Shown: positions 1 through 8,470, counted from the first letter of the stretch. The stretch is 21,779 nucleotides of DNA from JANMAT01 sp031359995 (GCA_031359995.1 JANMAT010000025.1:1-21779); one strand, 5' to 3'. The notes: generated by a model not told the origin, from the sequence alone. A program made the numbers and translations.

Positions 1-1
1 G

Positions 2-2542
2 CAGGTCCTCGTGCGCTCCCTGACGCGGTGGTTCCAGCTCGTCAACCTCGCCGAGGACAACGAGCGCCTGCGGCGCCTGCGGGCGCGCGAGCTCGCCGAG
101 GCACCGGCGCCGCGGCGCGGCTCCCTCCGCGACGCGGTCATGCGCCTGGCCGCCGACGGCGTCGGCGTCGAGGCGCTCGAGCGGCTGCTCGCGCGGGCGC
201 TCGTCTCGCCGGTGATGACGGCGCACCCCACCGAGGCCCGGCGGCGCACGACGCTCGACAAGCTCACCCGCGTCTTCACCGTCCTGCGCGGCCTCGACGA
301 GCGCCGCTCGACGCCGGAGGCGGAGGCCGTCGCGACGTCAAGGCTGGCCGCGGCGGTTCAGGAGCTCTGGGGCTCGGACGAGATCCGCGCCGTGTCGCCC
401 TCGGTGCTCGACGAGGTCCGCACGGGGATCGTCTACATGACCTCGACCCTGGTCGACCTCGTCCCCCGGCTCTACCGCGAGCTCGAAGCCGCGATCGGGG
501 AGGCCTATCCCGGGCACGAGCTGCCCGTCCCGCCGCTGCTGCGGTTCGGCTCCTGGATGGGCGGGGACCGCGACGGCAACCCGTTCGTGACCCCCGAGGC
601 CACGGTCGAGACGCTGCGCACGATGCGCGAGGCGTGCCTGCGCCTGCTGCACGGGCGCGTCATCGCGCTCGCCGAGCGCGTGTCGCTGAGCTCACGGCTG
701 GTCGGCGAGGCCGCGGCGCTGGAGCCGGTGCTGCTGGGCGGCGCGGAGCGCTTCGAGGAGCTGGCCGCCGCCCTCGAGCTCCGCAACCCCGAGGAGCCCT
801 ACCGGCGCGCGTTCTCGCTGATCGCCCGCCGCGTGCGCGCCACCGTGGAGGGCGACGCGGAGGGCTACGCCGCGCCCACCGAGCTGCTGACCGAGCTGCG
901 CGCCTGCCAGCAGGCGCTGCGCGAGGGTCACGGGAGCGCCGTCGCGGCCGGGGACGTCCAGGACGTGATCCGCCAGGTCGAGGTCTTCGGCTTCCACTTC
1001 GCGCGGCTGGACATCCGCGAGCACGCCGACGTCCACCGGAAGGCGCTCGCGGAGATCCTGTCGGTGCTCGGCCTCGTGGAGGACTACGCCGTGCGGCCGG
1101 TCGCCGAGCGCGTCGCGATCCTCGTCCGCGAGATCGAGACGCGCCGGCCGCTGATCCCGGCCGACGTCTCCGGGTTCTCCGAGCCGACGCGCAACGCGGT
1201 CGAGACGTTCCGGATGCTCCACGAGCAGTGCGCGGGCGACCACGGCGACGCGCTGCTCAGCTACATCGTCTCGGGCACCGAGGGCCCGGCGGACGTCCTC
1301 GAGGTCCTTCTGCTGATGAAGGAGTGCCGGCTGGCCGACGCGGGCGGCGGCGGCGCGCGGCTGCGCATCGTGCCGCTCTTCGAGGCGGGGGAGACGCTGG
1401 CCGCCGGGGCGCAGACGGTGGGCACGCTCGTCGGCGTCCCCTGCTACCGGCGGATGCTCGCCGCGCTCGGCGACGAGCAGGAGATCATGGTCGGCTACTC
1501 CGACTCGAACAAGGACGGGGGCTACCTCACCGCGCAGTGGGCGCTCTACCGGGCCGAGGTCGACCTGGTGCGCGTGACCCGCGCCGCCGGGGTGAAGCTC
1601 CGCCTGTTCCACGGTCGCGGTGGCACGGTCGGACGCGGCGGCGGGCCGAGCTACGACGCCATCCGGGCCCAGCCGCCCGGCTCGGTCGACGGCCAGGTGC
1701 GCATCACCGAGCAGGGCGAGGTCGTGGCGGCCAAGTACGCCGACGCCGAACTGGCCCGCCGAAACCTGGAGACGGTGCTCGCCGCCACGCTGGAGGCGAG
1801 CACCATCGACGCGGTCGCCCCCGACCCCGCCGCCGGCGGCGGCCCTGACGATCCCCGCGCCGTCATGAGTGCACTGTCCCACAGCGCGGAGGCGGCCTAC
1901 CGCTCGCTCGTGTACGACACCGAGGGCTTCGTCGAGGTGTTCCGCGCCATCACGCCCATCAACGAGATCGCGCAGCTGAACATCGGCAGCCGGCCCTCGT
2001 CGCGCACGGCGTCGAACCGCATCGAGGACCTGCGGGCCATCCCGTGGGTGTTCTCCTGGAGCCAGTGCCGCATCATGCTCCCCGGCTGGTACGGCGCCGG
2101 GCACGCGTTCGAGTCGTGGGCCGGCCTCGACCCGGCGCGCATCAACCGTTTGCGCCATCTTCACGAGACCTGGCCGTTCTTGCGCACCGTGCTGTCGAAC
2201 ATGGGCATGGTGCTGGCCAAGAGCGACCTCACCATCGCCCACCGCTACCTGCAGCTGTGCGACGACCGCGGCCTCGCCGAGGGCATCTTCGCCCGCATCG
2301 CCGCCGAACACGACCGCACCGTGCAGTGGTGGCACCGCATCACCGGTCATGACGAACTCCTGGCCGACAACCCGGCCCTGGCCCGTAGCATCCGCAACCG
2401 CTTCCCCTACCTCGACCCGCTGCACCACCAGCAGGTCGAGCTGTTGCGCCGCTACCGCGCCGGTGACACCGACGAGCTCGTGCAGCGCGGCATCCACCTC
2501 ACCATCAACGGCATCGCCACGGGTCTGCGCAACAGCGGCTGA
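2..2542 (+). CDS. ppc: Phosphoenolpyruvate carboxylase, 5' end cut by window edge
   Basis: The enzyme carboxylates phosphoenolpyruvate to oxaloacetate in the cytoplasm and refills the TCA cycle. The reading frame is open from base 2, and the first visible residues already match internal PEPC sequence (WFQLVNLAEDNERLRRLR), so the GTG at base 11 is not the true start. Some 60-90 N-terminal residues should lie upstream, judging from the usual length of about 900 residues. Numbering from base 11, the family motifs appear in order: VMTAHPTE with the catalytic His near 72, GGDRDGNP near 184, the RLDIRE block near 335, GYSDSNKDGGYL near 496, the glycine loop FHGRGGTVGRGGGP near 533, TEQGEV near 566, RAIPWVFSWSQ near 675, and a C-terminal LRNSG in place of the usual RNTG. 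Codon choice differs between the 5' and 3' parts (see findings). The following gene starts 49 bases downstream. Confidence 0.97.
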   Translation, partial: QVLVRSLTRWFQLVNLAEDNERLRRLRARELAEAPAPRRGSLRDAVMRLAADGVGVEALERLLARALVSPVMTAHPTEARRRTTLDKLTRVFTVLRGLDERRSTPEAEAVATSRLAAAVQELWGSDEIRAVSPSVLDEVRTGIVYMTSTLVDLVPRLYRELEAAIGEAYPGHELPVPPLLRFGSWMGGDRDGNPFVTPEATVETLRTMREACLRLLHGRVIALAERVSLSSRLVGEAAALEPVLLGGAERFEELAAALELRNPEEPYRRAFSLIARRVRATVEGDAEGYAAPTELLTELRACQQALREGHGSAVAAGDVQDVIRQVEVFGFHFARLDIREHADVHRKALAEILSVLGLVEDYAVRPVAERVAILVREIETRRPLIPADVSGFSEPTRNAVETFRMLHEQCAGDHGDALLSYIVSGTEGPADVLEVLLLMKECRLADAGGGGARLRIVPLFEAGETLAAGAQTVGTLVGVPCYRRMLAALGDEQEIMVGYSDSNKDGGYLTAQWALYRAEVDLVRVTRAAGVKLRLFHGRGGTVGRGGGPSYDAIRAQPPGSVDGQVRITEQGEVVAAKYADAELARRNLETVLAATLEASTIDAVAPDPAAGGGPDDPRAVMSALSHSAEAAYRSLVYDTEGFVEVFRAITPINEIAQLNIGSRPSSRTASNRIEDLRAIPWVFSWSQCRIMLPGWYGAGHAFESWAGLDPARINRLRHLHETWPFLRTVLSNMGMVLAKSDLTIAHRYLQLCDDRGLAEGIFARIAAEHDRTVQWWHRITGHDELLADNPALARSIRNRFPYLDPLHHQQVELLRRYRAGDTDELVQRGIHLTINGIATGLRNSG

Positions 2543-2579
2543 TCACCCGACCTTGCCAGCGCGCGGGGTTCGGCCTGGG

Positions 2580-2591
2580 TACGTTCGCGCC
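2580..2591 (+). promoter_or_regulatory. Candidate -10 element for a leaderless transcript of the 2592 gene
   Basis: The hexamer TACGTT (2580-2585) fits the actinobacterial -10 pattern TANNNT and lies exactly 6 nt before the GTG at 2592. That spacing would place the transcription start on the start codon. No ribosome-binding site is visible. A TTGCCA at 2553-2558 is about 21 nt upstream, longer than the usual spacer, so the -35 is uncertain. Confidence 0.4.
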
Positions 2592-3593
2592 GTGACACCC
2601 GATGCGCGGCGGCGGCTCCTCACCTGGATGGGCGGCGTCGTGATGGCGGCCTTTGCCGTGGCGTTCGTGGCGGCGAACCGCACCGAGCTGCCGGCGGCGT
2701 GGCGCACCGCCCGTCATGCCGATGGCCGGTGGCTGGCGGTGATCGCGGCGCTCTCCCTCGCCGGTCTGGTGAACCACAGCAGGCTCCACGCCGTGGCCCA
2801 GAGGGCCGCGGGCGTGCCGTTGGCGCCGAGGCGCGCCCTGCGCCTGTCGTGCGCCGCCTTCTTCTTCAACATGGTCACCAAGTCGGGTGGCATGGCCGGC
2901 CTGGCCCCTTTCGTGGCCGACGCGCGCCGCCGCGGCCAGGGTCGGGGTCCCACGGTCGCCGGGTACGTGCTGGCGTCGGTCCTGGGGGAGCTGGCCTTCG
3001 CCCTCACCCTGGCGGCCGCCCTCGTGATCGTGGCCGCCGACGGCCGGCTCACGCGCGGCGAGATGATCGCCGGCGGCGCCTTCGCCGTGCTGCTCGCGGC
3101 GCGCCTGGGTGCCGTGGTGGCCGCCCTGCGCAGCCGCGACGCCATCCGCCGGCTCTACGGCTGGCCCCGACGCCTGGTCGCCGCGGTGCGACGCCGCCCG
3201 CCGCGCCCCACCGATCCCGCCCCGGCCGACGAGCTCCACGACGCGCTCGGCCTGCTCCGGCGCCGGCCCCGAGCCCTGGCGCCCGCGGTGGGCCACGCCC
3301 TCGCCGTCGAGGTTCTCGGCATCGCCATGCTCGCCGCCGCCCTGGCCGCGGTGCACAGCCCGCACGGCCCGGCCGAAGCGCTCGTCGCCTACGCCGTCTC
3401 GGTGCTGTTCGCCATCGTCGGCTTCCTGCCCGGCGGTCTCTGGTTCGTGGAGGCGTCGCTCGGTGCGGTGCTGGTGTCGTTCGGGTCACCGCTGGCCGAG
3501 GCGACCGCGACCGTGGCGCTGTACCGCATCGGCGAGCTGTGGCTGCCACTCGCCATCGGCGCCGTGGCCACGCGCCTGAAGGGTGCGGCGTGA
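2592..3593 (+). CDS. Flippase-like integral membrane protein, UPF0104/AglD family (MprF N-terminal half-like)
   Basis: This 333-residue polytopic membrane protein belongs to the family of the N-terminal half of MprF (lysylphosphatidylglycerol synthetase transmembrane region), which flips aminoacylated phosphatidylglycerol across the membrane. Visible hallmarks are TM helix 1 (about 13-30), the block FFFNMVTKSGGMAGLAPFVADARRRG (in part, near 90-115), helices near 125-150 and 160-180, and the C-terminal signature FLPGGLWFVEASLG (278-291) followed by ALYRIGELWLP (309-319). I chose GTG 2592 because family similarity begins just after it and a -10-like hexamer sits 6 nt upstream. The frame is open further upstream, but that part overlaps ppc and resembles nothing. 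The gene overlaps the next one by four bases (GTGA), so the two are probably translationally coupled and work on the same lipid. The substrate is inferred from this neighbour. Confidence 0.8.
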   Translation: MTPDARRRLLTWMGGVVMAAFAVAFVAANRTELPAAWRTARHADGRWLAVIAALSLAGLVNHSRLHAVAQRAAGVPLAPRRALRLSCAAFFFNMVTKSGGMAGLAPFVADARRRGQGRGPTVAGYVLASVLGELAFALTLAAALVIVAADGRLTRGEMIAGGAFAVLLAARLGAVVAALRSRDAIRRLYGWPRRLVAAVRRRPPRPTDPAPADELHDALGLLRRRPRALAPAVGHALAVEVLGIAMLAAALAAVHSPHGPAEALVAYAVSVLFAIVGFLPGGLWFVEASLGAVLVSFGSPLAEATATVALYRIGELWLPLAIGAVATRLKGAA

Positions 3594-5824
3594 CCGCCGG
3601 CCGGCCCCGTCGCCGCCTCGTGGCCACGGTCGCGCTCACGAGCGGCGTCATCGATCTGCTCACGGCGGCCGAGGCCCACACGCACGTCCGCTTCGGCGTG
3701 TTCCGCGTCGCGGTCGACGTGGTGTTCGGGGCCCGGTACGCACTGCTGGTGGCCGGGCTCACCCTCGTGCTCGTGGCCCGCGGGTTGCTGCACGGCAAGA
3801 GGAACGCGGCGCGTCTCGCCCTGGTCGCCGCGCTGGTGTCGGTGCCGGGCCACCACCTCAAGGAGGCCGACCTCGTCGGTCTGCTCGCCGCGCTGGCCGT
3901 CGTCGCTCTCATCGTCGTGTGGCGCGATGCGTTCCCGGCCCGCAGCGATCCGGGGTTGGCCCGGCAGGGACTGCGGCTGCTGATCGTCGGGCTGCTGGCC
4001 ACCTTCGCCTACGGCGCCGCCGGGCTGTGGTTGCTCGACGAGGAGTTCCGCGAGACGACCACCATCACGCGATCGCTGGCGACGGCGGCGCGCCTGCTGT
4101 TCCTGTTGCGCGCCGACGTCGAGCCGATCAGTCGCCGCGGCCGGTGGTTCGTGGAGTCGGTGCGGGTCGCCGCCCTCACCGTCGTGCTCGTGGCTCTCGG
4201 GCGGCTGGTGGCCACCGTGGTGCTGCGGGGCGGCCGCCGCACCACCGACGAGGCGGTCGTGCGACGGCTGCTGGACGCGCACGGCACCACCGCGCTGGGC
4301 CACTTCCATCTCCTCGACGACAAGGTGTGGTTCATCGAAGGCGAGGCCTTCATCGGCTACAAGGTGGTCGGCACCGTCGCCCTCGCCCTCGGCGAACCGG
4401 TGGGCGCACCCGACGCTCGGCTGGTCGTCGCCCGGGCCTTCGTGGCGTTCTGCGCCGGCAACGGGTGGATCCCCGCCTTCCACCAGGTGACCGACGCCGG
4501 CGCCGCCGAGCTCCGCGGCGTCGGCCTGCGGGCCCTGAAGATCGGCGAGGAAGCCATCGTCGACGTGCAGCACTTCGATCTGGAGGCGAAGGAGTTCAAG
4601 TCGCTGCGGTCCGCCCTGCGGCGGGTGGAGCGGGCGGCGTGCACCGTCGAGCGCCACGACCCTCCCCACTCGGGCGTGCTCCTCGACGAGCTCCGATCGG
4701 TGTCGGACGCGTGGCTCGCCGCCGGCAGCCACCGCGAGCGCACCTTCACGCTCGGCCGCTTCGACCGCGCCCAGCTCGACGAGACGACGATCGTGAGCGT
4801 GGTCGAGGACGGTCACGTCGTCGCCTTCGCCAACGTGCTCCCGTCCTACCGCGGGCCCGACGGCAACTTCGATCTGAGGCGCCGGCGCACCGACGCGCCC
4901 AACGGCGTGATGGACGTGCTGTTCGTCGCCCTCATCGAGCGGTTCCGGGCCGAGGGCCGCGACGGCATGACGCTCGGTCTGGCGCCCCTGTCGGGGATCA
5001 GCGGCGACTCGCTGTCGGACCGGGCGCTGCGGCTGCTCTACGAGCGGGGCGGGGCGGTGTTCAACTTCGAGGGACTGCGGCGGTTCAAGGAGAAGTGGCA
5101 TCCCCGCTGGGAACCCCGCTGGCTGTGCTATCCGGCCGACACCGATCTGGCGCGGGTGGCGCGGGCGGTGGCCCGCGCCGGCGAACTGCCCGACTCCCGC
5201 ACACCGTGGGCCCGCGTCGGCGCGTTCGTTCGTCGGTTCCCCTTCGCCACCGCAGTGACCACCGTCGTGGTCTGGCTCATGGCGGCCACCGCGGCCGACC
5301 GCGCCCTCCACCGACAGCTGATCCGGCACTTCGGCCTGGCTTGGGGGGACCTCGGCCACCTGCAGCTGTGGCGCCTGCCCACCGCCCAGTTCGTGCAGAC
5401 CCGGCCCGGTTTCGTCTGGACGAACCTGATCCTCGCCGTCGTGCTGTTCCTGGCCGAGTGGCGCCTGGCTTCGCGGCGCACCATCGCCGTCTTCTTCCTC
5501 GGCGATTGGATCTCGACGTTGCTCGTCCTGGTCGGGGTCCGGATCGCGGCAGCGGCCGGCAGCATGACGGCGGCCCGGATCCTGGTCGAGCGCGACACCG
5601 GCCTCTCGTCAGGGCTGTGGGCCCTGGCCGCCGCCGTGGCGGTCACGGCGTCGAACCGACGGGTGCGGACGGTGCTCGGCGCCCTCGTCGCCCTCGACCT
5701 CGTGGGCAGCGCGGTGATCGCCCACCGGCTGTTCGACGTGCAGCACCTCGTCGCCGCACTCGTCGGGGCCGCGCTGGCGATCGTGCCTCGCGATGGCGGT
5801 CGGGTGACGGCGGACCCGGTCTGA
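3590..5824 (+). CDS. Membrane-bound lysyl-phosphatidylglycerol synthase with C-terminal rhomboid-like domain
   Basis: The 744-residue product probably transfers an amino acid, lysine by family precedent, from aminoacyl-tRNA to phosphatidylglycerol, lowering surface negative charge. Residues 1-210 form several membrane helices (about 8-25, 48-65, 75-112, 128-148, 190-212). Residues 220-515 are the cytosolic MprF-type transferase (DUF2156, GNAT-like): ALGEPVG (265-272), GEEAIVD (319-325), MDVLF (441-445), LGLAPLSG (462-469) and the terminal block FKEKWHPRWEPRWL (499-512). Residues 548-735 are a second membrane domain with a rhomboid-like plan: WRLPTAQFVQ (594-603), DTGLSSG (669-675) and VQHLVAALVG (717-726). 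There is no OB-fold or lysyl-tRNA synthetase domain, so it is not a LysX-type fusion. The GTG start at 3590 overlaps the preceding stop, suggesting coupled translation. The aminoacyl donor cannot be read from sequence. Confidence 0.85.
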   Translation: MTAGRPRRRLVATVALTSGVIDLLTAAEAHTHVRFGVFRVAVDVVFGARYALLVAGLTLVLVARGLLHGKRNAARLALVAALVSVPGHHLKEADLVGLLAALAVVALIVVWRDAFPARSDPGLARQGLRLLIVGLLATFAYGAAGLWLLDEEFRETTTITRSLATAARLLFLLRADVEPISRRGRWFVESVRVAALTVVLVALGRLVATVVLRGGRRTTDEAVVRRLLDAHGTTALGHFHLLDDKVWFIEGEAFIGYKVVGTVALALGEPVGAPDARLVVARAFVAFCAGNGWIPAFHQVTDAGAAELRGVGLRALKIGEEAIVDVQHFDLEAKEFKSLRSALRRVERAACTVERHDPPHSGVLLDELRSVSDAWLAAGSHRERTFTLGRFDRAQLDETTIVSVVEDGHVVAFANVLPSYRGPDGNFDLRRRRTDAPNGVMDVLFVALIERFRAEGRDGMTLGLAPLSGISGDSLSDRALRLLYERGGAVFNFEGLRRFKEKWHPRWEPRWLCYPADTDLARVARAVARAGELPDSRTPWARVGAFVRRFPFATAVTTVVVWLMAATAADRALHRQLIRHFGLAWGDLGHLQLWRLPTAQFVQTRPGFVWTNLILAVVLFLAEWRLASRRTIAVFFLGDWISTLLVLVGVRIAAAAGSMTAARILVERDTGLSSGLWALAAAVAVTASNRRVRTVLGALVALDLVGSAVIAHRLFDVQHLVAALVGAALAIVPRDGGRVTADPV

Positions 5825-5870
5825 GACCGTGGTCACGCCGCCTCACCGAGGGGACCGCCACCTCTGGGCA

Positions 5871-5892
5871 GGGGTGGTGCCACGGCACCCCC
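5871..5892 (+). terminator. Stem-loop after the lipid synthase gene, possible terminator
   Basis: A perfect 14-base palindrome, GGTGCC-AC-GGCACC (5876-5889), lies 52 bases after the stop codon at 5824. It is flanked by GGGG on the left and C-rich sequence on the right that can extend the stem past one mismatch. There is no T tract, as is common in high-GC actinobacteria. A further GGTGCC half-copy follows at 5894-5899. The palindrome could equally be a protein-binding site. Confidence 0.4.
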
Positions 5893-6230
5893 AGGTGCCA
5901 CCCGCGCCGACCGGCGATCCCTCGCCCGGCCCAACCAAAGGTTTTCGACCCATTGTGCAAGACGCTGGAGGGCCTAGGACCCCCGGCCCGAGGGTTTTCC
6001 GAAGGTACGACTCGCAAGGACCGCGCAACCCCCTGGCGCACGGGTTGAGCCCGCGTGCCGAACGACGCCGTAGAGGCGCACAACGACCGCGTCAAGTGGC
6101 CGATGGGGCATGCCACCCCTGTCCATAGGTACTAGCACCCAGACCTTTCTCGGGGGTCGGCGCGGTACATCTGTCCTCGACCCGGGCGTGCGGCGGCACC
6201 CGCACCCACGGGTCACGAACAGACAGTCAC

Positions 6231-6237
6231 GAAGGGG
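6231..6237 (+). promoter_or_regulatory. Ribosome-binding site for the multicopper oxidase gene
   Basis: GAAGGGG lies 8 nt before ATG 6246, and the twin-arginine signal begins directly after that ATG, so the site supports this start. Confidence 0.6.
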
Positions 6238-6245
6238 CGACTTCC

Positions 6246-8447
6246 ATGACCGATACCCACACCGAGCGCAACCCGTTGGCGCGGCGCACGTTCCTCAAGC
6301 TCGGCGCCGCCGGCGGCGCCGCCGTCGCCATGGGTGCGGCGGCGTCCGTGCTGGCTCCGAACCTGCGGGGCAAGGGGCTGCTCTCCAAGGACGGTGTCTT
6401 CGACGCCGCCGCCATCGCGTGGGCCGACTCGATCTACATCGAGGCGTTCCCCACCAGCCCGCTCATCCTGCAGCCGTTCACCGATCAGCTGCCGGTGCCC
6501 AAGGCACTGGTGCCCGTTCCGAAGTCGGAGTGGACGTCATGGGCCTACGCGCCCGGGCCGGGCACCGGCCAGCAGAACTCGCTGAGCAACGAGAAGCACC
6601 AGATCTGGTGCGGCGAGACCAAGATCGGCGGCGCCAGCGAGCCCGTCGTCTACAAGCTCGAGCTGAAGGTCGAGGAGCACTCGTTCACGAGCTCGCCGGT
6701 GCTACCGATCAACTCGTCGGGCCTGCCCACCGTCTCGTTCGACAGCACCGGCAAGACGTACCCGGCCGGCACGGTCCGCACCCTGCCCAAGAGCACCATC
6801 TACGGCTTCAACGGCACGTTCCCGGGGCCCATGATCAACAACGAGTACGGCAAGCCCGCCCTGGTGCGCTTCGTCAACCGGCTCGACGAGAACCCCAAGA
6901 ACCTGGACCGCCAGGACTTCGGTGCACCCGACTGGTCGTTCCTGACCCACCTCCACAACGCCCACACCGCGCCCGAGAGCGACGGCAACCCCCACTACTC
7001 GATGAACTACGGGCCCAAGTCGCACGGCTACGGCCCCGGCACGTGGTGCGACAACCTGTACCTGAACTGGCCCGCCGGTGGTGACGACCGGGAGAAGCAG
7101 AGCTTCTTCTGGTTCCACGATCACCGCATGGACCACACCGGCTCCAACGTCTACAAGGGCATGGTCGGCCTGTTCCCGATCTACGACCCGAAGAACGGCA
7201 TGGACATGGGCGACGAGACCCAGGGTCTGCGCCTGCCCGGTGTGCGCACCAACAACGCCGACGGCTCCTTCGACGTCGCCTACGACATGCCGCTCGCGTT
7301 CTACGACTGCCGCCTCGACGACGGCATCACCACGCACAAGGACATGCACGACAGCGAGGGTGCCTTCCCCGCCGCGGGCAACCCGAAGACGCACCCCGAG
7401 TGGTGGGGCAAGACGTTCTTCAAGCACTTCCCCAACCACGGCTTCGTGGGCGACATCTTCACCGTGAACGGCACCGCCTACCCGGTGCTCGAGGTGAAGA
7501 AGCGCAAGTACCGCTTCCGGTTCCTGGACTGCTCGATCGCCCGCTGCTACGAGTTCAAGCTCATGACCTCGTCGCAGGGCCCCAAGACGGCGGTGTCGCT
7601 CGGCTACGTCGGTGACGAGCTGCAGGGCCAGCACCGCCTGACCGACGGTCAGCAGTGCATGAAGTTCACGCAGATCGCCTCGGACGGCGGCCTGATCCCC
7701 TTCGCCTTCCAGCGCGACTCGTTCGAGCTGTGGCCGGCCAAGCGCCGCGAGTTCATCGTCGACTTCACCAAGTACATGGACGGCACCCCCACCACCAAGG
7801 GCGACGCCGTGTACCTCGTGAACATCATGAAGATGAAGGACGGACGGATGCCCAGCAGCGGCACCCGCTTCGGTTTCGACTCGAAGTACGTCGTTCCGAT
7901 GCTGAAGTTCGTCATCGGCGACGTGGCACCGGACAACAGCATCATGCCGTCCCCCACCAAGCTGCTGCGCGAGCCACAGCCGCTGCCCGGCAACTGGCAG
8001 AGCCTGCTCGACAATCGCCTCATCTTCGAGGTCCAGCGGGGCAGCGGCGGTGGCGAGCTGGAATGGCTCATCAACGGCACGCCCTTCGACCCCGCCAAGG
8101 TGTCCAGCAGCCTGAAGAACAAGGCGGGCAAGACGCCGCTGGCGAACCAGAAGGTCAACAGCTTCAACCTGTGGGAGATCCGCAACGGCGGCGGCGGGTG
8201 GACCCACCCGTTCCACCTCCACATGGAGGAGCACCGCACGGTGATGCGCAACGGCAAGAACGTGGTGACACCCGATGCCGGTCACCCCGACGACAACACC
8301 CGTGAGGACCTCATCAACCTCGACCCGAGCGAGTCGGTGATCATCTATCGAGGGTTCCGCGACTTCGTGGGCCCCTACGTCGCCCACTGCCACAACCTGG
8401 CTCACGAGGACCACGCCATGATGTTCGGCTGGGAGATCACCCCGTAA
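6246..8447 (+). CDS. Tat-exported CotA-like multicopper oxidase
   Basis: This 733-residue oxidase should couple one-electron oxidation of a substrate (phenolics, bilirubin-like compounds or metal ions) to reduction of O2 to water outside the membrane. A twin-arginine signal, RRTFLK, is at residues 13-18, followed by a hydrophobic Ala/Gly stretch, as expected for a protein folded with its copper before export. All four copper motifs are present: HLHNAH (235-240), WFHDH (289-293), HPFHLH (654-659) and HCHNLAHEDHAMM (714-726), with Cys715 and an axial Met for type 1 copper. The middle part TVNGTAYPVLEVKKRKYRFRF (in part, 406-426) resembles CotA and bilirubin oxidases. The first copper motif comes about 130 residues later than in CotA because of extra N-terminal sequence (about 40-170). 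The membrane-protein gene at 8569 lies 121 bases downstream on the same strand. The substrate is unknown. Confidence 0.93.
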   Translation: MTDTHTERNPLARRTFLKLGAAGGAAVAMGAAASVLAPNLRGKGLLSKDGVFDAAAIAWADSIYIEAFPTSPLILQPFTDQLPVPKALVPVPKSEWTSWAYAPGPGTGQQNSLSNEKHQIWCGETKIGGASEPVVYKLELKVEEHSFTSSPVLPINSSGLPTVSFDSTGKTYPAGTVRTLPKSTIYGFNGTFPGPMINNEYGKPALVRFVNRLDENPKNLDRQDFGAPDWSFLTHLHNAHTAPESDGNPHYSMNYGPKSHGYGPGTWCDNLYLNWPAGGDDREKQSFFWFHDHRMDHTGSNVYKGMVGLFPIYDPKNGMDMGDETQGLRLPGVRTNNADGSFDVAYDMPLAFYDCRLDDGITTHKDMHDSEGAFPAAGNPKTHPEWWGKTFFKHFPNHGFVGDIFTVNGTAYPVLEVKKRKYRFRFLDCSIARCYEFKLMTSSQGPKTAVSLGYVGDELQGQHRLTDGQQCMKFTQIASDGGLIPFAFQRDSFELWPAKRREFIVDFTKYMDGTPTTKGDAVYLVNIMKMKDGRMPSSGTRFGFDSKYVVPMLKFVIGDVAPDNSIMPSPTKLLREPQPLPGNWQSLLDNRLIFEVQRGSGGGELEWLINGTPFDPAKVSSSLKNKAGKTPLANQKVNSFNLWEIRNGGGGWTHPFHLHMEEHRTVMRNGKNVVTPDAGHPDDNTREDLINLDPSESVIIYRGFRDFVGPYVAHCHNLAHEDHAMMFGWEITP

Positions 8448-8452
8448 GTGGC

Positions 8453-8470
8453 TGCCGGTTCACGCCGGCA
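8453..8470 (+). other. Small stem-loop just after the oxidase stop codon
   Basis: TGCCGG (8453-8458) and CCGGCA (8465-8470) are perfect complements around a 6-nt loop. The stem is short and has no T tract, so its role is uncertain; it may stabilise the 3' end of the mRNA. Confidence 0.3.

Larger units (their letters stand above)
5825..6245. other. 421-base intergenic region with several inverted repeats, no gene
   Basis: I see no credible coding sequence here; the open frames are Pro/Arg-rich shadows. Besides the palindrome at 5876-5889, the stretch holds an interrupted palindrome GGGCCTAGGACCC (5970-5982), a stem GCACGGG...CCCGCGTGC (6038-6058), GGGGCATGCCACCCC (around 6104-6118), and GGGTCG (6154-6159) pairing with CGACCC (6178-6183). 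The region must carry the promoter and leader of the multicopper oxidase gene. No -10/-35 pair stands out; TAGGTACTAG near 6126-6135 is the most AT-rich candidate. It does not match a riboswitch class that I can recognise. Confidence 0.5.

Noticed and set aside
692..2497. Long antisense open frame (601 codons) opposite PEPC
   Set aside because: It mirrors the codon pattern of ppc in high-GC DNA, shows His/Val/Ala/Gly-rich low-complexity sequence and no family motif.
2349..2591. Longer start for the flippase-like gene, inside ppc
   Set aside because: The added residues are Ser/Ala/Thr-rich out-of-frame ppc sequence; family similarity and the -10 spacing favour GTG 2592.
3389..5359. Antisense open frame (656 codons) opposite the lipid synthase
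   Set aside because: Shadow of a clearly recognised gene, with biased composition and no recognisable domain.
5829..6128. 99-codon open frame in the intergenic region
   Set aside because: Pro/Arg-rich product without a ribosome-binding site or recognisable pattern; the inverted repeats explain the sequence better.
6702..8414. Antisense open frame (570 codons) opposite the multicopper oxidase
   Set aside because: The opposite strand has all four copper motifs; the antisense product is Val/His/Ala-rich with no motif.
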